A program made the translations under genes and the position numbers. From positions 6,584,017 to 6,648,016 of the forward strand of contig NC_088307.1 of the NCBI RefSeq assembly GCF_032854445.1: a DNA stretch of 64,000 nucleotides, in the 5' to 3' direction. Shown here one piece after another: positions 53,286 through 62,635 of this stretch. Positions within the stretch are counted from its first letter, which is position 1. Every line of letters begins with the position of its first letter. The notes under the pieces were generated by a model, which did not search any database, was not told where the DNA came from, and saw nothing but the letters and a program-made list of their open reading frames with translations. This stretch comes from Liolophura sinensis (Eukaryota; Mollusca; Polyplacophora; Chitonida; Chitonidae).

Positions 53286-56200
53286 ATGAGCTTAAATAAT
53301 ATTTGTTTTGGGGCTTTAAACGTTAATGGTTTACGGGATCCGTCGAAGCAAGAACACGTTAAGCAATTTGTTTTCGATAAAGGAATTGATGTACTATTCT
53401 TACAGGAAACACACTTCGAAAACTAAAATGACACTAAATATTTGCAAATCCCGGGGTATGCAAGGTGGGCGTATGGGTCAAATCGAAGTTGTAGGATGGG
53501 AATAATTATTAGGTATACGGTAGATTGCATTATTCGGAAAATACAGAGGTGCCCTAACGGTCGGTACATGAGCCTTAGGGTTGAACTCAACAACATTGCT
53601 TTAAACCTTGTTTGTGTATATGCCCCTAATAATCCAAAGGAAAGAAAAGAGTTTATTTCTAATTTAGATAATGTGATGCAGGGCAATGAATTGGTTATTA
53701 TGGGTGGGGATTTTAATTGTGTCGAGAGCATTGAATTAGATAGAGCTGGCTGTGCCACTAATGGAAGGAATGATGGAGTGGACGAAATTAATAATTTGAA
53801 AAGAGATTTTGGTATTTGTGGTAATTTTAGGAAACTGTATCCGAATAAGAATTGTTACACGTGGTCTAGGCGCCAGTGTGCCAGTAGATTGGATAGATTT
53901 TATATCCAGAAACGCTGTGTTTAAGTATGTAACCCAATGTGATGCTGTACACGTGTCCTTTTCTGATCATTCGTGTTTGATTTTTGATATTTCTTTTGAA
54001 GATGTCATTTCATGGAGGCCGTTCTGCTGGAAGTGTAATACTTCTGTGTTAAATGGCACGGAGCTTGTTGATAATATTAAATCCGTCTTCCATGACATTT
54101 TCTCTGTCTGTACAACCGGTCATGCAGATCTAATAGATAGATGGGAGACATTTAAAAGGGAATGTAAAGACAGAATTCGGAGTTACTGTAAGGAGAAATC
54201 TATGAACAAAAAACGTGATTTGTTGGAACTGGAACAAGAATTAAATGCGTTAAAATCTAGTCCAATCATTAACTGTGAGCGTATTGACAATGTGAAAAAG
54301 ACTCTAAATCCCTTTATAAGTCGAATCATGCGGGAGCGGTTATCCGTGCTAAAGCTGTTCATTTTGATCAGGGAGAAAAACCAACCAAATATTTCATTAG
54401 ACGAGAAGTTGGTAGGGGCAGAAAGAAGATCATCAAAAGTATTACTTGTCATAGTGATTCTTCAATATCCCATGAATCTCAGGAAGGTATTGCTAAGTGT
54501 ATAAGATCGTATTATATGAAATTGTATACTGAACAAGATACTGACTCCTCCATTCAAGATGAGTTCTTGTCATCGCTTCCGATGTTAAATGAAGATTGTA
54601 AAACTGCATGCGAAGGCCTTTTGACTGAACAGGAGTAAAAAAAACGTTCGCCGGGATGCGACAGTTTGCCAGCAGAGTTTTACGTACAATTTTGGCCCAT
54701 GTTTTCGGTTGTGTTTACGGATGTAGTCAATTACTGTTTTAACTTGGGTAGATTAAGTAATTCACAGCATTCTGGGTTAATCACACTATTATGTGAGGAC
54801 CCCGACAATGCCGAAAGCATAAAAAAATGGAGGCCAATTAGCTTACTAAATGTAGATTATAAGATTGTTTCTAAAGGTTTGTGCAATCGGTTAAAATGTG
54901 ATCGATACAATTGTACTTCAGAATCAGACATGTGGAATACCACGCCGAAGTATTTTTGACAACCTTCACTTATTACGAAAAACATATGATTATGTTGAAC
55001 AAAAAGATTTAAAAGGATGCTTTCTTAACTTAGACTAGGAGAAAGCCTTTAACAGAGTAGACTGGTCATTTTTGTTCAAATGTTTAGAGAAATTTAACTA
55101 TTGAGAACGGGCACATAACAGAAGAATTTAAACTGAGTCGAAGTGTCCAACAGGGTTGTTCTTTGTCACCATTATTGTATGTGTTTTCCTTAGAGCCCTT
55201 TATAGCCGCCATTAGAAACAATGACGAAATTAATGGTGTACGGTTACCCGGCACAAATAAGGAAACAAGAGTGTCGGCATTTGCAGATGATACGACTGCA
55301 ATTTTATCTGAAGAGAGTTCTGTTCCGCATGTAATTAAACTAGCAGAAAGTTATGGAAAAGCCTCAGGAGCAAAATTCAACTTGTTGAAAAGCACAGTTC
55401 TTCCCATTGGTAACTGGGACGAAACTAACGTGCACAGTGGTGGGCTTAACATCACTATAAACTCAAAGATTTGTGGGGTATTTTTTGGACCAGATCAAAC
55501 AGAACTCAATTCTGAGCGTATTTTTAAGTAAGGTAAAGAAACATGTATCAGCATGGAATGGAAGATATTTGACCCTACGGGGAAGGCCTGTCTTAATTAA
55601 TACAGTTGCTTTAGCTGTCTTATGGTTTTCTGCACGGTGTACTCTGTTGCCACCTAAATGTGTCAATCAATGTTCCCAAACTGTGTTCAGATTTTTGTGG
55701 GATAACAAGCCCGAAAGTTTGAAGAGAGTTGTCGTACATAATAAAATAGGAAGTGGAGGTCTAAACGTACATAATATAGAATGTAAAATAAAAGCACTTG
55801 TTACTCGGCATGTTTTAAAATTAATTCACGGAACAACAGCGGAATGGAAATACTTTGCCATCTGTTGGTTGGGTTTACCCCTAAGGCATGTTTGTCGTGA
55901 ATTCTGTCGTTCCAATGTCCCACATTCTGAAAACATTCCACCTTTTATAGACTGGCCCTGAGCGCCTGGAGAGAATTTACCACAGGTGTACAGCAACCTG
56001 TAACATTGTGTTCAAGCAGGTGTATTTATGAATATTTTGTAACAAAAATAGTACATTGCCCGAGAGCAATGGTGTCTACACCACATTTGGACTGGGTTAG
56101 AATATGGAAAACTGTTTTTCATCAATTCTTAGATCACAACTTGGTCAACTTCAGTTACAAGTTGGTTCATGACACCGATGCTCCCTGTCTGAAACTCGGT

Positions 56201-56695
56201 AACATCTGCTTGTACAATGTAAGATCGTTCAGGATGTGTTTAATGACATTAACCGGATATTTATTTTGTATGCGAACTACCTACCAAATATGGACTCGGA
56301 AATATTAATTTACAAGGTGTTCAATTCCACCTTTAACCAGGAAGTTAGAGGGGTGATGCCGTATGTCATATGTGTTCTTCAGTTTAGTATTTGCTGTGCA
56401 CGCAACGACATAATGTTTCAGAAAAATAATGTTTCTATCAAAGGCTTTCTCCTGGTCTAAGTTCAGAAAGCATCCTTTTAAATCTTTTTGTTCAACACAA
56501 TCATATGTATTTCGTAATAAGTGAAGGTTGTCAAAAATGGATCCTGTTGTCATTGGTAAGGCTGCCAAAGGAATAATTAAAACACGTATTCGTGTTGACT
56601 TTTTTCGACTAGACAGGCCATCTTTCGAGAAAATCTGGTGTATAAACAAAGTCTTCTGTACATTACGGAATGATAAATTAGTGTATTTATTGAAA
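53286..56695 (+). pseudogene. LINE ORF2: endonuclease and reverse transcriptase
   Basis: Endonuclease: GALNVNGLRDPSK, DVLFLQETHFEN, VYAPNNPKERKEF, IMGGDFNCV. Reverse transcriptase: SLPAEFYVQFW, KKWRPISLLNVDYKI, KGCFLNLD*EKAF, VQQGCSLSPLLY, FADDTTAIL at about 55275. The C-terminal region runs to VFCTLRNDKLVYLLK. It is broken by stops (near 53425, 54638, 55036) and by several frameshifts (near 53900, 54390, 55100, 55530 and later), and by an inverted insert at about 56443-56537. An old copy. Confidence 0.8.
56443..56537 (-). repeat. inverted copy of part of the LINE's own RT region
   Basis: The reverse complement of this stretch matches about 54953-55052 of the same LINE with few differences (shared text TTGAACAAAAAGATTTAAAA and GACAACCTTCACTTATTACG). 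The C-terminal coding sequence continues on both sides (NNVSIKGF before, GKAAKGIIKTRIRVDFFRL after). Confidence 0.85.
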
Positions 56696-56885
56696 TGAGC
56701 AGATAATGTGCAACAGTTCTACTCGCAAAGCACTCATCTGTTCTGTGATATTTTACTTTAATTAAGAATGCTTTGTGATTTCATGAAATTTCATTTGTGA
56801 GTTTATGAAACCGGGTATTGTCAAATCTTGTGCATTTGATGACAAATTGGGAATAAATTCAACAATTATCACCAAAAAAATGTGA

Positions 56886-57080
56886 GGGGCCTCCGTGGCT
56901 CAGTTGGTTAGCGCGCTAGCGCAGCGTAATGACCCGGGAGCCTCTCAAGTTCAAGTCCAGCTCATGCCAGCTTCCTCTCTGGTCGTACGTGGGAAAGTCT
57001 TCCAACAACCTGCGGATGGTCGTGGGTTTCCCCCAGTCTCTGCCCGGTTTCCACCCACCATAATGCTGGCCGCCGTCCTA
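56886..57080 (+). mobile_element. tRNA-derived SINE, 3' end missing
   Basis: Has the complete tRNA-like head (GGGGCCTCCGTGGCTCAGTT, A box; GTTCAAGTCC, B box) and the shared body up to TAATGCTGGCCGCCGTCCTA, then stops dead at the 3' half of a tRNA-Ala. The last part and A-tail seen at 33316-33526 are absent. Part of the head is lost (CCTCTCAAGTTCAAG, lacking GCGGTCGCTGTGA). Confidence 0.85.
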
Positions 57081-57116
57081 TGCGAGAGGTACCGGGATCG
57101 ATGCCCGGGCTTTCTA
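57081..57116 (+). pseudogene. tRNA-Ala 3' half
   Basis: TGCGAGAGGTACCGGGATCG and the rest of the T arm to TTTCTA, fused to the truncated end of a SINE. Confidence 0.75.
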
Positions 57117-57627
57117 AACAACCTTTACTGCAATAAGCTCAAAGTTCACTTTTGAATAGTAGTTTCAGCTTGTAGAAACATAGGCAATTTTCTCTTGAAA
57201 TTTCACCGGCCAATATAATTTCGCTGACACCTGTGTTTTCAGCAGGTTTTAGCCTAGATGTTGTCCTTAAAACACTAAATCAACAAACAAGGGGAGCCAC
57301 AAGGAGACACTAGGAGACAGGTGGTGATCAGGCTGCAAGTGACGTCCCCTTGGCCTTGCTAGGCACCCCTCCCTACTGCCGGCATAGAAAGCTCCAGATT
57401 TTGACGCTCAACCTATGACAAGATTTTTATGCCTTTTTTCTAACAGGCTGGGCCAGGCATGCAACAAACCTTATTGGCAATGTCGCAAATTGGAAATAAT
57501 GGGGATATGTGGCCATTTTGCTGAACAGCCACAAGTTTCGTCGTATTAATATGAAAATATTTTAAAAGCTTCTCGATGTGGTTGAGTGTGTGTGTGTGTG
57601 TGTTTGAGGGGGGGGGGGGGGGGGGGG

Positions 57628-57681
57628 TCATAGTTCACATTGTAAAGCGTGCGCTTTGCATGCGAGGGGTACCGGGATCGA
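57628..57681 (+). pseudogene. third tRNA-like copy, truncated
   Basis: Follows a 20-base G-run; ends at ACCGGGATCGAG where the spacer is rejoined. Confidence 0.7.
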
Positions 57682-57842
57682 GTTCACTTTTAGATAGTAG
57701 TTTCAGGCTTTAGAAAACATAATGAAGTTTACTTTGAAATTTCACCGGCCAACCAATATATATACATTTTCACTCATACCTTTCCTATCATCAGGCCTTA
57801 GTCTAGAATGTTGTTCTTAATACATACTACATAAAACAACAA

Positions 57843-57915
57843 GTGGAGATAGCTCAGATCGTGGAGCGATCGTTTAGCATGCGAGAGTTACCGGGATCGA
57901 TGCCCGGGTTCTCCT
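57843..57915 (+). pseudogene. tRNA-Ala (AGC) copy, degenerate
   Basis: Acceptor GTGGAGA, D arm AGCTCAGATCGTGGAGC, anticodon stem ATCGT/GCGAG imperfect, discriminator T. Confidence 0.65.
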
Positions 57916-58104
57916 GGTAGTAAATTGTGTTTGATCGTCTTGCACACCGTTTCAAGAAAGCCTACTCGTCCAAACCATTCACCAATTTTGATGTTTATAA
58001 TGACTGAGAAGCCAGGTACATAAGTGTGCAGCACCACATAATATTTTCCTTAACAGCCACAAGATTCGTCTTAGTCATATGGGGATACGTGAAAAGCTCT
58101 TCAT

Positions 58105-58177
58105 TGGGGGCTAGCTCACTTGGTAGACCGCTCGCTTTGCATGTGAGAGGTACCGGGATCGATGCCCGGGCTTTCCA
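58105..58177 (+). pseudogene. tRNA-Ala (TGC) copy, degenerate
   Basis: Acceptor TGGGGGC against GCTTTCC; D arm ACTTGGTAGACC; anticodon stem CTCGC/GTGAG; anticodon TGC readable. Confidence 0.65.
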
Positions 58178-58309
58178 AACAATAAGCTCAGAGAAAAATA
58201 TATATATTGCTTGGCCTTTGAATCTAAAAAACAAAACTTCCTTATGTTTTCTAAAGCCTAAAACTACTATCTAAAAGTGAATTTAGCGCTAACTACAGTC
58301 AAATTTGTT

Positions 58310-58379
58310 TGGAAAGGCCGGGCATCGATCCCGGTACCGGTCGCTTGCAAAGCGCGCGCTCTACAATTTAAACTACGAC
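58310..58379 (-). pseudogene. third tRNA-like copy, inverted
   Basis: Reverse complement of the family (GGAAAGGCCGGGCATCGATC … AACTACGAC), within the locally inverted stretch. Confidence 0.75.
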
Positions 58380-58509
58380 CACCCGCCTCCCCTCTCCACC
58401 ACAATGAGAAGCTTTTAAAATATCTTCATATTAATACGACGAAATTTGTGGCTGTTAAGCAAAATGGCCAACTGCAGTCAACTTATCGCCAACTGGAGTA
58501 AAAGTTGTT

Positions 58510-58562
58510 TGGAAAGGCCGGGCAACGATCCCGGTACCACTGGCATGCAAAGCGCGCGCTCT
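58510..58562 (-). pseudogene. third tRNA-like copy, inverted fragment
   Basis: Second inverted copy, ending at GCGCGCGCTCT. Confidence 0.7.
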
Positions 58563-58600
58563 TCCACAAGTGTCGTCATAGTCATACGGGGGTACGTGGA

Positions 58601-58636
58601 TGCGAGAGGTACCGGAATCGATGCCCGGGCTCTCCA
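58601..58636 (+). pseudogene. tRNA-Ala (TGC) 3' half
   Basis: TGCGAGAGGTACCGGAATCG to CTCTCCA; the 5' half is absent, with GGGGGTACGTGGA directly before it. Confidence 0.75.
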
Positions 58637-59094
58637 AACAACCTTTACTGCAATAAGCTCATATATTTTCGCTGATACCTGTGGTTTCAGCTGGTCTTAG
58701 GCTAGATGTTGTTCTCAATACATACTTCATCAACAAACAAGGGGAGCCACAAGGAGACAGGTGGTGATCAGGCTGCGAGTGACGTCCCTTTGGCCTTGCT
58801 AGGCACCCCTCCCAAATGCTAACATAAAAACCTCCAGATTTTGACGCTCATCCTATGTCGAGACTTTTATAGCTTCTTTCTAACAGACTGGGCCAGGCAT
58901 GCACCAAAGCTTATTGGCCACGGAATGTTTGGGAATGAGATACAGCGCTGAACGTTAACACTGCCGCATATGGGAAATATATGGGGATATGTGGCCATTT
59001 TGATGAACAGCCACAAGTTTCGTCGTATTAATATGAAGAGATTTTAAAAGCTTTTCATTGTGGTTGAGAGTAGGGGGGGTGGGGGGGGGGGGAT

Positions 59095-59165
59095 GGTCGT
59101 AGTTTAAATTGCAGAGCCCGCGTTTTGCATGCGACCGGTACCGGGATTGATGACCGGCCTTTCCA
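59095..59165 (+). pseudogene. third tRNA-like copy, degenerate
   Basis: GGTCGTAGTTTAAATTGCAG start and ATTGATGACCGGCC T arm. Confidence 0.7.
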
Positions 59166-59355
59166 AACAATTTTGAATGCAAATAGCGCAAATTTCACTT
59201 TTAAATAGTAGTTTCAGGTTTTAGAAAACATAAGGAAGTTTATTTTTTAGATTTACAGACCATCCAATATATATATATATTTTCACTCATGCCTTTCCTA
59301 TCAGCAGTCCTCAGTCTAGAATGTTGTCCTTAATACATACTGCATAAAAGAACAA

Positions 59356-59428
59356 CGGGAGCTATCTCAGATGGCATAGGGATTGCTTAGCAGGCGAGAG
59401 TTACCGGGATCGATGCCCGGGTTCTCCA
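59356..59428 (+). pseudogene. tRNA-Ala (AGC) copy, degenerate
   Basis: Starts CGGGAGC; D arm TCTCAGATGGCATAGGG and anticodon stem ATTGC/GCGAG do not pair properly, loop TTAGCAG. It lies 24 bp left of the inferred edge of the second Polinton. Confidence 0.65.
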
Positions 59429-59452
59429 AGTAGTAAATTGTTTTTTGATCGT

Positions 59453-59744
59453 AGTATGGAATGTTGCAAACATGTCACATTGAGGCGGGGGTGTTGCGGT
59501 GGAGGAGTCCTCGCTCTGTGATGAAACTGAATTTTGTTGACAAATGCATGTACACAGGATAATATATATCCGCTGTCTGCGATAGATTAACTCACTAAAC
59601 TAGAACACCAAGTAGGACGCCGGACTATGCTCCCTACCGGCCGCCAGCCAGCTTGCCAACAGCAGCATCCATCGCCGCCATAGCGGCGGGGGCGGAAACG
59701 GAGTCAGAGAACGCTTGCGGACAAAGCCTCAGACCCGGTTGATG
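59453..59744. other. left terminal noncoding stretch of the second Polinton
   Basis: No coding signal. GC-rich with CCGCCGCCAGCC-like text; probably the terminal repeat and leader, which cannot be tested without the other end. Confidence 0.45.
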
Positions 59745-60780
59745 CCGCTCTTCATGCATTGTACTGTGACACCGACAGTCCAGCGGCTTACAGCGGCGTT
59801 CACTCCTTGCCTAGGCAGCCCGGCAACATGGACTCAAAGTGAATCGGGCCCGTGTGTGGGTTTGGCTGGGTCAGCACGACACGTACACGCTGCACCGTCC
59901 CGCGCGACGACGCTACCCTCGCAACCAAGTTTTGCTTGGGTGTATAAACGCTCAATTGCCAAAATTAGCCAAAGAGAACAACGACAACCGTTACCTACTT
60001 ACCTGTATCGATGTCCTTTTCAAGTACGCTTGTGTGGTTCCACTGCGCACCAAAACCGGTGTTCGTCTGATCGAGGCGTTTCAACGTATTTTCAAGACGG
60101 GACGTCCACCGTTGTACCTGGAAACGGACGAGGGCAAAGAGTTTCTGAACAGACCGTTCAAAGCATTTTTAAAGGACTACGGAGTGTTTTTCTTTCACAC
60201 GTTTAACGAAACCAAAGCGTCCGTGGTAGAACAGTTTAAGAGTACTTTGAAAGGACGCATGTACAAATATTTCACCGATCACAACACTCGGCGGTACCTG
60301 GACACCTTATTGGCGCTGGTCCGCGGGTACAATCGAGCGTATCACCGGAGTATACGCCGGCCCCCATCGAAGTCACCACCCAAAACCAGAAAGAAGTGCG
60401 TCAAGCCTCGTAAGGTCCACCAACGTCCAAACGATCGGTGTACCGTTATCGCGCCGGCGATCTCGTGCGTATAAGTAAAGTGAAAAGGAAATTCGAAAAA
60501 TAGTACCTCCCGAATTGAAGCACGGAAATCTTTCGCATCGCCCGCACCCACCCTCGTATACCTGTCGTGTACACAGTGGAAGATTTGAACGGGGAATGGT
60601 TGCTGGGGACGTTTTACGAGACCGAACTGCAACCGGTGACGGCCAAGGCAGACAAGTTTTATCAGGTGGAGAAAATCTTAAAAAGGGAACGTCGCCGAGG
60701 AAAACTGTGCTATTGGGTGAAGTGGGTCGGCTAACTACCCAGTTTTAATTCCTGTGTGCCGGCCACGGACGTTAAACGTA
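59745..60780 (+). pseudogene. Polinton integrase with chromodomain
   Basis: Rightward. N-terminal phrase DTYTLHRPARRRYPRNQV, then the core with RYLLTCIDVLFKYACVVPL, LYLETDEGKEFLNRPF and ETKASVVEQFKSTLKGRM, carrying the retroviral-type acidic residues. The C-terminal part holds VVYTVEDLNGE, LLGTFYETELQPVT, FYQVEKILKRERRRGKLCYW and WVKWVG, a chromodomain-like module that in related elements steers integration through chromatin. A few breaks. Confidence 0.85.
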
Positions 60781-61539
60781 TTTAACCCCGAGCATGACAG
60801 GGGTTACTGTCACACCCTATCGACCTACCTTAAGGGATGGATCAGTGGGTACATGGCTTGCCCGAGAATAAGGGTACCGTGACAGCCGGCCTCGGAGTTG
60901 TACATCGGAGTTTTAGTGGGTGGATTGGCCGCGGAACTCACCGTGCAGCTCCTCCAAGAGCAGTCGACCCTTCAATATATACAAGGGCAAATGAACAAAG
61001 CGTCATGTCCGACATTCATATACCATTCGTAGTCCGTAAATGGCGTTCCAAGTCGATAATCGCAAGATCCATTTAGAACGTTTAACACTAGCTCCCAAAG
61101 ACTTTTGTTCCCGCCGCCGCCGCCCCCGTCACCATCACCACCGTCGTTGCCGAATGACATCGCGCGTCGACTTGACAGCACCGCCTTGGGCGAGGACCTG
61201 ACCTTTACCCCGCTACCCACCACGGCGTTTACACCCGAGCAGGACGCGTCCAAGGATCCAACCATCAATCCCTGGTTGAAGCTTACTGGATTCCCCAGTT
61301 CACCCCAACTCCGCCGGCGTCACCGACCATCTCTTCCTAACAACACTTCGGTACCGATCACCGTTTCCACGCCCGTCTATTCTTCACCCAACACGGCGCG
61401 GCGCAGTCGCAGCCGCAGCCGCAGCGGTAGCCGCAGCAGCAGCAATCGTAGTAGCAGTTCGTCTACCTCGCCCTCCTCACCCCTGGCAACGGCGGTTGTG
61501 ACCGCAGCGGTCACCCGCACTGTAAACAGCCCGTCAGCT

Positions 61540-61930
61540 TTTTACTCGTGGGAGCGGACGTTAGTCGTCGTGGACGATTTGATGGCCGAAGCGGACGAAC
61601 GCGTGACAAAACTCTTTACTAACGGTAGCCACCACTGCAATATTAGCGTGGTGTACATCGTGCAGAACATCGCACAAACAGTCTGAACGCACACTACTCG
61701 GCGCTGTTCAAAACCCGCGAGACGAGTCTCAAATTACCACGATTGCTAAACAGATGTTTCCGGGGCGGACGCAGTACGTGCGAGAGGCGTTTGAAGATGC
61801 CACCGCGCAACCACACGGCTAGTTGCTGGTGGTTTTCCAGCAAGCCACACCCGACCACCTGCTACTTCGCACCCACATCTTCCCCGGGGAGATTCAGCAC
61901 GCCTACCTCCCAAGTCATAAAACTTCGGAC
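61540..61930 (+). pseudogene. Polinton packaging ATPase, C-terminal part
   Basis: Walker B region LVVVDDLMAEADERVTKLF, then GSHHCNISVVYIVQNI as the sensor stretch, with LNAHYSALFKTRE and THIFPGEIQHAYLPS further on in the order expected for the family. The Walker A half is not seen upstream; 61100-61500 is low complexity (proline runs, then SRSRSRSGSRSSS). Broken. Confidence 0.7.
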
Positions 61931-62049
61931 GCACGATCTGCCGAATCAGTTGTTTCAACGTCAACCACCCGCGATGTCACGTCGGCTCCAACGTTACGGT
62001 CCCTTGCCTCCCCTGGTGACTCGAATCACCCTGACATTCGACACGTCGT

Positions 62050-62300
62050 TCTGCGCGGCAACGATCAGGGTTTACTTCGGTGTTTGTGTGAATATGCCAA
62101 GAATGTGTTAAATGGAAACGTTCCACTATCGGTGGTTCAGAAGGGGAAGTTACAGCGGCACAAGACGGGTCTTCGCACCTGGGTCAAAAAAAATGTTCCC
62201 CTGCATCAGAAAGGACGGATTGTTCAACGCGGTGGCCTTATTGGAGCGCTGCCCGGTCCCTTCCTCACCGCCGCACGTGGGTTTCAAGATCAATACCAAG
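62050..62300 (+). pseudogene. small Polinton protein with basic repeats of charge
   Basis: LLRCLCEYAKNVLNGNVPLS, then KGKLQRHKTGLRTWVKKNVP and IVQRGGLIGALPGPFL. I recall this short protein (cysteine-containing helix, basic middle, QRGG, hydrophobic end) from other invertebrate Polintons, role unknown; a membrane-active capsid peptide is one possibility. Confidence 0.55.
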
Positions 62301-62635
62301 CCGCGCAGCAGCCAAGTCCGACCACGAACCCGCCCACCGTCAAACCTGTCAGTCGTTTGAGAGAGGGGGAGATTTTACAGAGCGTCCCCGTCGCTTTACG
62401 GCTAAAGGCTTCTCTGCTCTGGGGCGACACCAAGCGATCACACCACGATCGCTGGCGCGACTGGGTGCCACAGCCGAGACGAAAAAATCCCCTACCACAT
62501 CACGGTCTCTGAATGCCCGTTCTCGCCCTCCGCCTCTCCTCCCCCTCCCGCCAAAACCACAATCACCAGTATGGCCCCGGTATGGTTTATAACCGTCTGG
62601 TTAAACATCCAGTAGGTGGTGCTCACACCGTTCGG

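Larger units (their letters stand above)
51734..56880 (+). mobile_element. Tx1/L1-like LINE, decayed
   Basis: About 5.1 kb with ORF1, ORF2 and a 3' UTR ending in a short A-run (CACCAAAAAAAATGTGA). It is assigned to the Tx1/L1 group by the GALNVNGLRDPSK start of ORF2, the two zinc knuckles of ORF1 and the VQQGCSLSPLLYVFSLEP and FADDT motifs. No target duplication is evident: array sequence on the left, a SINE directly on the right. Confidence 0.85.
58195..58570 (-). repeat. inverted stretch of the array
   Basis: Reads backwards relative to the array: AAATATATATATTGCTTGGC, CTTATGTTTTCTAAAGCCTA and ACTACTATCTAAAAGTGAA are reverse complements of the normal tract after the third tRNA-like copy, followed by two inverted copies of that tRNA-like sequence and the inverted spacer CACAATGAGAAGCTTTTAAA. 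Confidence 0.8.
57081..59452 (+). repeat. tRNA-Ala array, third block, highly decayed
   Basis: Spacer motifs are recognisable throughout (CACCGGCCAATATA, GCTGGGCCAGGCATGC, CAGCCACAAG) but diverged and rearranged. It contains a G-run of 20 (57608-57627) after a GT run, and the inverted stretch 58195-58570. Confidence 0.85.

Noticed and set aside
61105-61500. Serine/arginine-rich protein in the second Polinton
   Set aside because: Low-complexity triplet repeats (CCGCCG, AGCCGC) in a broken region; no support that it is a separate gene.
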